A program made the position numbers and the translations under genes. From assembly GCF_001625195.1 (NCBI RefSeq), contig NC_054389.1:4336520-4400519 (forward strand): 64,000 nucleotides of DNA, in the 5' to 3' direction. Source of the DNA: Drechmeria coniospora (lineage: Eukaryota > Ascomycota > Sordariomycetes > Hypocreales > Ophiocordycipitaceae). Positions 57,788 to 64,000 of the stretch are shown in pieces; positions within the stretch are counted from its first letter, which is position 1; each line of letters starts with the position of its first letter. The notes under the pieces are model-generated. The model was not told where the DNA came from, searched no databases, and worked only from the letters and a program-made list of their open reading frames with translations.

Positions 57788-59684
57788 CTAGAGGCCTCCC
57801 GGCTGGATGCCTCGCAGTTGGTTCCCTCCTATCTGTACGCCCCGATTGTTGTTTCCTACGTTTCCATTGCCCCGTTGCTGATTGGCACCTCCCTGTAAGG
57901 CTGGATTGTTTCCGACGACGCCATTGCCCTGTTGCTGGCCGCCACCTCTCAGGTTGTTTCCGAGGGCGGCATTGCCCTGTTGCTGATTGCCAGCCGTCTG
58001 CAGGGCCGGATTGTTTCCGACGACGCCATTGCCCTGTTGCTGGCCACCACCTCTCAGGTTGTTCCCGAGGGCGACATTGCCCTGTTGCTGATTGCCAGCC
58101 GTCTGCAGGGCCGGATTGTTTCCGACGACGCCATTGCCCTGTTGCTGGCCACCACCTCTCAGGTTGTTCCCGAGGGCGACATTGCCCTGTTGCTGATTGC
58201 CAGCCCTCTGCAGGGCCGGATTGTTTCCGAAGACGGCATTGCCCTGTTGCTGATTGCCAGCCCTCTGGATTCCCTGATTGTTTCCGACGCTCGCTTTACC
58301 CTGTTGCTGATTGCCAGCCCTCTGGGTGCCCTGGTTGTTGTTTCCGACGTTGCCATTCCCCTGTTGCCGGTTGGCCCCTCCCTGGCCACCCTGGTTGTTG
58401 CCGCGCTGGCCACCTTGAATGTTGTTGGTGCCGACGTTTCCATTTCCCTGACGGCGATTTCCTCCCCCCTGGATGCCCTGGTTGTCCACAATTCTGGCAT
58501 TGCCTTGTCGCTGGTTGTTACCTCCCTGGCGACCCTGGTTGTTGTTGTTTCTGTTGTTTCCATTGCCCTGCCCTTGATTGTTGCCCCCTTGACGACCTTG
58601 GTTGTTGTTCCTGTTGTTTCCGTTGCCCCGACCTCGGACGCTGAAGCGCACGCAATCGTCTTGAGCGCCTCGCTGGGCAACGGGCATCAAAACAGGCTGG
58701 TGGTTGGCGGCGGACGACATGCTGCAGCATCGATAGTTCCCGGCAGGCAGTCCGCCGTTCACATCGGCCGACAGTAACCCTCGGCCGTTGCCATCGTCAT
58801 TGATGCCCTTGAAGAATTTAAACTCGGTGGGGTTTGGCGGAGTCGTCGGGTTCTGGCTGGCTCCCATGTCCTGGCACGTCACATGCGTGTGTCCAATGAT
58901 GACTCCGTTCGTGTTCAGGTCCTGGGGAGCAGAATAGTACGTGGATGTGGCGTTCGTGAAGGCACCGGCATCCAAGTTATTGACCTGGACCTGTATCTTG
59001 AAATCCTGGTTGGTCACAAGGGTGTCACCATTCTGAGGGTTGACGAAGACGGACGTGACCATCCTGTTCGCGGCGGGAATCCTGCCCATGGCTAAGTACG
59101 ACAGGTCAGCAAGACGCAGGGATGGAAGGAAGCGATGGGCGGGCCGATGCATACGGATGCTGTTGCAAGAACCCTGCCGAATTTGCTGCCCGTTGGTCAA
59201 CGTTCCGGCAGACTGGCAAAAGTTTATGAAGTTGGCATTGTTGCTTGCATTGATTCGTTAGCTTGCTCGCACGGGGATTGGAATACGAAAGGACGGGTAT
59301 GCAGCCTTACGTTGCAGAAGCAGCTTGTCCATCGGCACCTGGGTTGTTCCCGTCATCTTGCGAGGCAGTCTGGACGAGGTTCTGGTTCAGAATGAGAGCG
59401 TTTCTCCCGCCGTTGTTGTTGCCGCCGTTGTTGTTCCTGCCCTGGCCACCGTTGTTGTTCCTGCCCTGGCCACCGTTGTTATTCCTGCCCTGGCCGCCGT
59501 TGTTCCGGCCCTGACCGCCGTTGTTCCGGCCTTGACCGCCGTTGTTCCGGCCTTGGCCACCCTGACGGTTGTTGTTCTGTCTTCTATTCAGAACGCGGGA
59601 AAAGGGAGAACGTCGCTCTGTCGAGGCGGCATCGGCGAGGACACCGAAACCGAGAAGGGCGAAGAGAAGTGCATTGATCTGCAT
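57788..59684 (-). CDS. Secreted Asn/Gly/Gln-rich repeat protein
   Basis: Three exons (59684-59311, 59243-59155, 59091-57788) give 588 aa; introns are 67 and 63 nt with GTAAGG and GTATGC donors. A signal peptide (MQINALLFALLGFGVLADAAS) is followed by an Arg-containing stretch (NRRQ) and a GGQGRNN repeat. A globular domain follows, with ANFINFCQSAGTLTNGQQ, SIPMGRIPAANRMVTSVFVNPQNGDTL, GVIIGHTHVTCQDMG, FFKGINDDGNGRGLLSADV and RCCSMSSAANHQPVLMPVAQ. This domain matches a widespread fungal secreted family sometimes mislabelled ribosomal protein S17; its function is unknown. The C-terminal about 250 residues are low-complexity NNQG/QQQGN repeats, including three 35-residue units (57903-58217). Similar Asn/Gln/Gly-rich tails occur on surface or matrix proteins, so a role in the cell wall, adhesion or extracellular matrix is an inference. 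The long plus-strand ORF across the repeat is a shadow. Confidence 0.85.
57903..58217. repeat. Three 105-bp tandem units in the repeat protein gene
   Basis: Direct copies at 57903-58007, 58008-58112 and 58113-58217, nearly identical, encoding 35 residues each on the minus strand. The near identity suggests recent expansion. Confidence 0.95.
59411..59570. repeat. GGQGRNN-coding 21-24 bp repeat
   Basis: About six or seven tandem units (TTGTTGTTCCTGCCCTGGCC on the plus strand) encode GGQGRNN(N) in the N-terminal exon of the secreted repeat protein. Confidence 0.9.
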
Positions 59685-61914
59685 GCTGAGGGCGACGAGG
59701 TCGAGGTCGACGTGAGCAGAATACGGGTAAGAATGGTTCCAGACCGGCGGAAGAAGTGAAGGGGAAGAAAGCTGTTGATAAATTAACCAGTACAAGCAAG
59801 GTACGGAGGAGAGTATCTATGTATGGAGCATGGAATGATTGTACATTGGCACACAACCAGCGCGGCACGGTGAAGGAAAGCAAAGCGATGAGCGTGCCAA
59901 GGGAAGGGTCAATGGTATCGGAGAGAGAGGAGGAAGCGGCGTCGAAGAAGAGAGGTGGCAGGGGCAGGGCAACGGCCGAGGACCACAAGTGCAGTTATAA
60001 GCCTTCGAGGCCGGCGGACAAGCAGGCCAAGAGCCGAGGGGCCAAGGCATGCATCGCTACGTGTGAAGGAAACACGGCAACCAAGATCCGATGTGGGCTG
60101 CCGCTTGACGACGAGGGCGGAGTCGTGACACCCGTCTCGGCGATCAAACAGTGAGCGAAAGGGACGGTCCCATTGCGAGCCTCCCTGGCGTCCCTGGTGG
60201 GGGATGTGGCGAGGGTGAAGTCATTTCGATGGAGATGGGAGGACGGCCGGGACCACGACGATGGCTTCAAACCCCGACAGTGGCGGTTGGTCGGGTCGCG
60301 AGGTGCGAGGTGCAGGGGAGGGCCGGTTGAGGATGCAACTGACGAGCATTACGTGCGTACTTGGTCGGTACAAGTAGAGTGCAAATTTGGCGTGTGTTTT
60401 GAAGTCGGTTGAACCATGAGGCACCTGCCGTCTCAGCGGTGTCGCGGACTCTCGACGCGGGCATTCCCTCGCCAACTGGGTGCCTGCCGTTCCAGGCTGC
60501 CAGGCAATTGCCGTTTCGGCATTTGCGCGGAAGCAGAAAGGGCGTTGCGACGACCAGGTGCCGCATCCATGCTTGCCAGGCACACCGCTCGTCGTGAGAA
60601 GCGGCGCCACTGTTTGAGCGACAAGCACCAAACGACGGCATACTTTGACCATGCGTTTATCCCTCATTCGCGTCGCTGCATCCTTTTCCCTTTGACCATC
60701 CATAGCATCTACGTCAATGAAAAATCTCATGCGTCTTCATCGTCCCGGCTACCATACGCTCGGGATGATTTTGCCGAGCCTGAACGAGGTGGTGACAACG
60801 GCAGGCAGGCCGGCAGGAAAGACATGCAAACAGGCAATCAGGCAATCAGACAGGCATGGCAGAGGTTGATACTTGGCACTCCCTCGATGGCATCACAAAC
60901 GCCTCACGTGCGCCTCTTGTTGCACGGCTCCGTCCGAACCGAGGTGAAGCACTGCAAGTGACCAAGATTCGCAGCGAGTGAGCCCCTGACGCCGAACGCC
61001 TCACCGACGCCGCGTCGTTGCAGCCATTGTTCCGCAACCGGTCCTGTCCGCACCGTCCGAGCGTACGCAGCTTGCCGGGGCGCCTGCCATCGCATCGATT
61101 CTTTGTGGTACGAAGAGACGAGACTTCGGATGAGTCCTGCTCGGACAGAAGTGCCGTCATGGCCTCTCGTTGCACCTCTCGCCGAGACCGGCCTGTTCGC
61201 CTGCCGATTCCCTACCCCGTTGAATCCCGAACTGCCCCCCGAGAGGAAGAATGAGGAAGGGTGTCTCTCCACGAGGAAATGATTATCATTGCGCTCGCAA
61301 GTGACACCCATCAGGGCGACCATACGAATTCGACTGGCGGCGTGCGGCCCTCGCCCTCATCGGCGTAGTCGGCGGGAAGGAGGCTCGCCGCCTGTGCCCT
61401 GCCTGGGCAAGCCAACTACCTTGACTAATTGGCGTTGCGGGCTCATGAAATATTGCCCCCGGGCGAAAGTGTTCATACTAAGGCGAGTCTCTTTTTTCCT
61501 ACTTGCTAGACATCTGGCTCGAGGAACGACGTTCTCGGAATAGACAATACCGCCGACGTGACCAAGCCGGTTTCCCGACAGCTGCCGGGGAGCTCCGACG
61601 CCAGCAGCATCAGGACGTGGCATCGTTGATGTGCAAGTAGAGACAAACCGGGTAAGCGGAGCTATCACGCCGCATGATTACTGTCCAGTGCCATGCGTCG
61701 AATTCCTGCGACGAGAATGGAATCGAATGTGCGTTTCACGCCAGGCCATCGGTGGCGTTTCCCTGCTCGCAGTGCGCACAGGCCAAGGAAGAGTGCTCGT
61801 CTCGGCGCAGCAAGGCAAGCAGCTGACCGGCTGCCGCATGAGAGCCGCTGCACCGGGGAAGGGTTCGGAAAGCGACGGGGCTCATGCGTCGCGGCTCTCG
61901 TCACAAGCTCGGCG
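59685..61914. other. Intergenic region, repeat protein / S1-P1 nuclease
   Basis: About 2.2 kb with no supported exons. The ORFs present overlap on both strands and look like noise. The palindrome motif is nearly absent. Confidence 0.5.
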
Positions 61915-63015
61915 CTACAGCTCGCCCGTCAACTGGTCCGCAGCCTTCCGGCTCCGATAGGTATCGGCGATGATGTCGAGCCAGGCTGCCATGCGAAAGC
62001 CGGCACGGGCAACTTGCTTCTCGATGACGGGTCCGGCCCTTTTAAAGTACTCGCCGCCGAGCTCCTGGCCGACGATGGCGTCGGGGCCGTCGGGAAACAC
62101 TGGAGAGGTGCGAGTTAGTCAAGGTTCGAAGCGAGCGACCGAGGCCGAGCTCCTCACCATGCGTGCAGACGAGAGCGTTGGTCTCCCTCGACCAGGACAT
62201 GGCCGTCTCGATGGGATGGTCAAAGTCGAGGCCGTCGAGCCAGGCATCCTTCTCGGCCGTGAACTTGCCGTCGGCAATCTCCATGGCCAGCTGCTTGGCC
62301 CACTTCTGGGCGAGAGGGTAGGGTCTCCCTCGCATGCCGCCGATCCATTTCTCGGCGATGGCGCTGTCCCAGACGTGGTGGAGGTTGTACTCCCTGCCGT
62401 CCCAGCGGACGTAGATGCCGTTTCCGCCCCGCGAGGCGTCCTCGTTGTGAAGGGGCTGATGCAGGTCACCGACGAAGTGGATGACGAACTTGGCGGCTTG
62501 GGCTCGGCGCCAGGCCGGCAGCGAATGGTCGAGAGACTGCTTCGTGTAGTTGGCCAAGGCGGTGATGACGCAGCCCGTCTCCTTGCAGTCGCGTTCGAGG
62601 TCGACGTTGCACGAGTGGGGTGGGTTGTCGTGGGCGTCGATGAAGTGGAACGTCTTGGTGAAGCGTCCCCATTTGGTGTATCGGATGGAATCGGCCCACG
62701 AGGCAAACTTGGCGAGGTAGTCGTCCTCGTGGCTGCGCAGAAGCTCCTGGAAGAAGGCCTCGGTCGAGTTGGCGACGAGCCTGCTCGCCAGGAAGGTCGT
62801 CGTGATGTGGCCCAGGCCTGCACGTCACCGTCAGCCGCCTGGCCCGACGGATTTGTGCTTTGGGCAGCAGGCACTCGGGGGGGGATTCAGGTAGTTGCCG
62901 AGCACCAAGGTAGGCGGACGCCAAGCGTCGTGGTGGGGGAGAACATACCGCCCCAGGCAGAAGCTCCGGGTACGGACACGAGGCCCAGGGCGACGGTGCT
63001 GAGCGAGATCTTCAT
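61915..63015 (-). CDS. Secreted S1/P1-type zinc nuclease
   Basis: Three exons (63015-62949, 62817-62158, 62099-61915) give 303 aa; introns are 131 and 58 nt with GTATGT and GTGAGG donors. The signal peptide ends ASA, so the mature protein begins with Trp21 (WG-GLGHI), as in nuclease P1 where the N-terminal Trp is a zinc ligand. The other ligands of the trinuclear zinc site follow: His in GLGHI, Asp in WADSIRY, His in FHFIDAH, HFVGDLHQPLH and NLHHVWD. These Zn enzymes cleave single-stranded DNA and RNA and remove 3'-phosphates. Length is within the family's usual 270-310 aa. Cys residues at CNVDLERDCKETGC and VCTH fit the disulfides of P1. A role in nutrient phosphate scavenging or in degrading extracellular DNA is inferred. 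No partner gene for processing is adjacent. Confidence 0.92.
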
Positions 63016-64000
63016 GCTAGGACGAGGGAGGTCGACCGGTCGGCGATGGGTACCGGTACATGCACGCCCCGAGAGGGAACGAAGAAGACGAGTAAATGCC
63101 GGCGATGCCGCCGAGCGAGAACCTGATGATGGTTGGTGGCGGCGGTTTGTGATGGTCGTGATGGTGGCGATGATGATGGTGCGATGGTGGCGATGGTGAT
63201 GGCGATGGCGATGTACAGATGCTATGGACACTCTGTTGAGGGAGCAATCGTTGACAGGCGTTGGCTGCTGACCGTGGTCAACTGACCCGGAGGATTCGAT
63301 GGGAACTGATGACGAGGGAGCGTGGCTATCCGTTGAATGCCAGTTCCTGCTAGCCGATAATACAGGTACCAGGTACGGAGTAGATACGGCACCTAGTAGT
63401 ACTTAGGGACGAATAGTACTAGGTAGGCAGGTAATAATACTCCGTACCTGAGTGATGAATGTACCTTGTCTTGTACTGTATGTGCATGCCACCAAGGGCG
63501 GCCTACGGACATTGATTACAACTACAACTGTAGCACGCCAGCGCTAGGTGTTCATATTGGTTCTTCAGGTACTCCGTAGCGGCAGGTACAACAACCACCA
63601 GCCACGCCACAAACGTCGACTTCGCTTGGCCATCCACGTACTCTACCTAGTAGTGTCGTTGCCAGCGGGATGGCGAGGCGGCGGCGGCATAGAACTCGGT
63701 CGTGCTGGTCAGCGCAGAGCAGCTCTCGTCGGCTCAGGTCACTCCGGCAGCGACGACGAAGCGACGCGTCGCGACGGCGAAGGAGGGTGTCACTCGACGT
63801 GTAACGATGATGTGCATGCACGCGGCAATGGCTCGGCGTTGCGGTCATGAACAACGCATCGTCATGCTTGTTGTGCTGTGCAAGTGGTAATACCTTGACC
63901 TTGTACCTGTACAGTACCTGAACTTGACCCTCTGTGGCTCAGGGAATGGCATGTGCTGCAGAAACAGAGCGTGCAAGTGCGGCGACGGCGAGCATGCCAT
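63016..64000. other. Right-end intergenic region
   Basis: No gene is seen to the window end. TACGGAGTA motifs occur at 63374-63382 and in the 63.4-63.6 kb cluster. Confidence 0.5.

Noticed and set aside
57932..58777. 281-codon plus-strand ORF rich in LLL and ASR repeats
   Set aside because: It mirrors the minus-strand Gln/Asn/Gly repeat tract of the secreted protein, whose signal peptide, introns and conserved domain support the minus strand.
1..64000. tRNA or rRNA genes
   Set aside because: I scanned for T-loop and acceptor-stem patterns by eye and found none I could fold; a covariance-model search would settle it.
1..64000. RIP (C-to-T repeat mutation) as the source of the intergenic pattern
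   Set aside because: The deserts are not strongly AT-rich and the dominant motifs keep CG and GTAC cores, unlike typical RIP products; index calculations were not possible.

Overview
The window looks like nuclear DNA of a filamentous ascomycete. Its genes carry short GT-AG introns (about 45-131 nt), codons favour G/C at third positions, and the gene set is typical of Pezizomycotina. Family resemblances (an enterotoxin-A-like ADP-ribosyltransferase, a secreted endoglycoceramidase-like GH5, a secreted S1/P1 nuclease) suggest Hypocreales, possibly an invertebrate-associated lineage such as Ophiocordycipitaceae. The lineage is inference; no species can be named from the sequence alone.

Layout. 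1-8.8 kb has no convincing gene and is full of short GTAC-centred palindromes. 8.8-16.1 kb is a compact housekeeping block: tetraspanin (+), NIPA-type Mg transporter (-), V-ATPase subunit E (+, divergent from NIPA), and a Smc5/6-interacting CANIN/Nse6-like protein (-). 16.1-20.6 kb is gene-free. 20.7-22.0 kb holds a frame-disrupted enterotoxin-A-like gene (-). 24.6-26.2 kb encodes a secreted GH5 enzyme (+). 26.2-31.9 kb is a second palindrome-rich gene desert. 32.0-46.1 kb holds a Dnf-type P4 flippase (+), an Msc7-like aldehyde dehydrogenase (+), a DEAD-box helicase (-), Ipi1 (-) and a roadblock dynein light chain (+). 47.6-52.2 kb has an unrecognised 895-aa protein (+) and a 118-aa Asterix-family protein (+). 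53.5-63.0 kb holds a possible small secreted protein, mitochondrial fumarase (+), a 588-aa secreted Asn/Gly/Gln repeat protein (-) and an S1/P1 nuclease (-).

For sixteen of the seventeen gene entries (all but the enterotoxin-like one) I chose the start by eye, and I placed splice sites where an intron was evident; total coding lengths divide by three in every multi-exon model. Several small genes (roadblock, Asterix, the N-terminal exons of V-ATPase E, NIPA and Ipi1) appear only after splicing by hand.

The genes do not form one pathway. Themes are membrane and lipid handling (tetraspanin, flippase, NIPA, Asterix, V-ATPase), RNA and ribosome work (DEAD helicase, Ipi1), genome maintenance (CANIN/Nse6) and secretion (GH5, enterotoxin-like, repeat protein, nuclease). 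The strongest unexplained signal is the dispersed TACGGAGTA / GTACATGTAC family, which fills the intergenic DNA and is nearly absent from exons.
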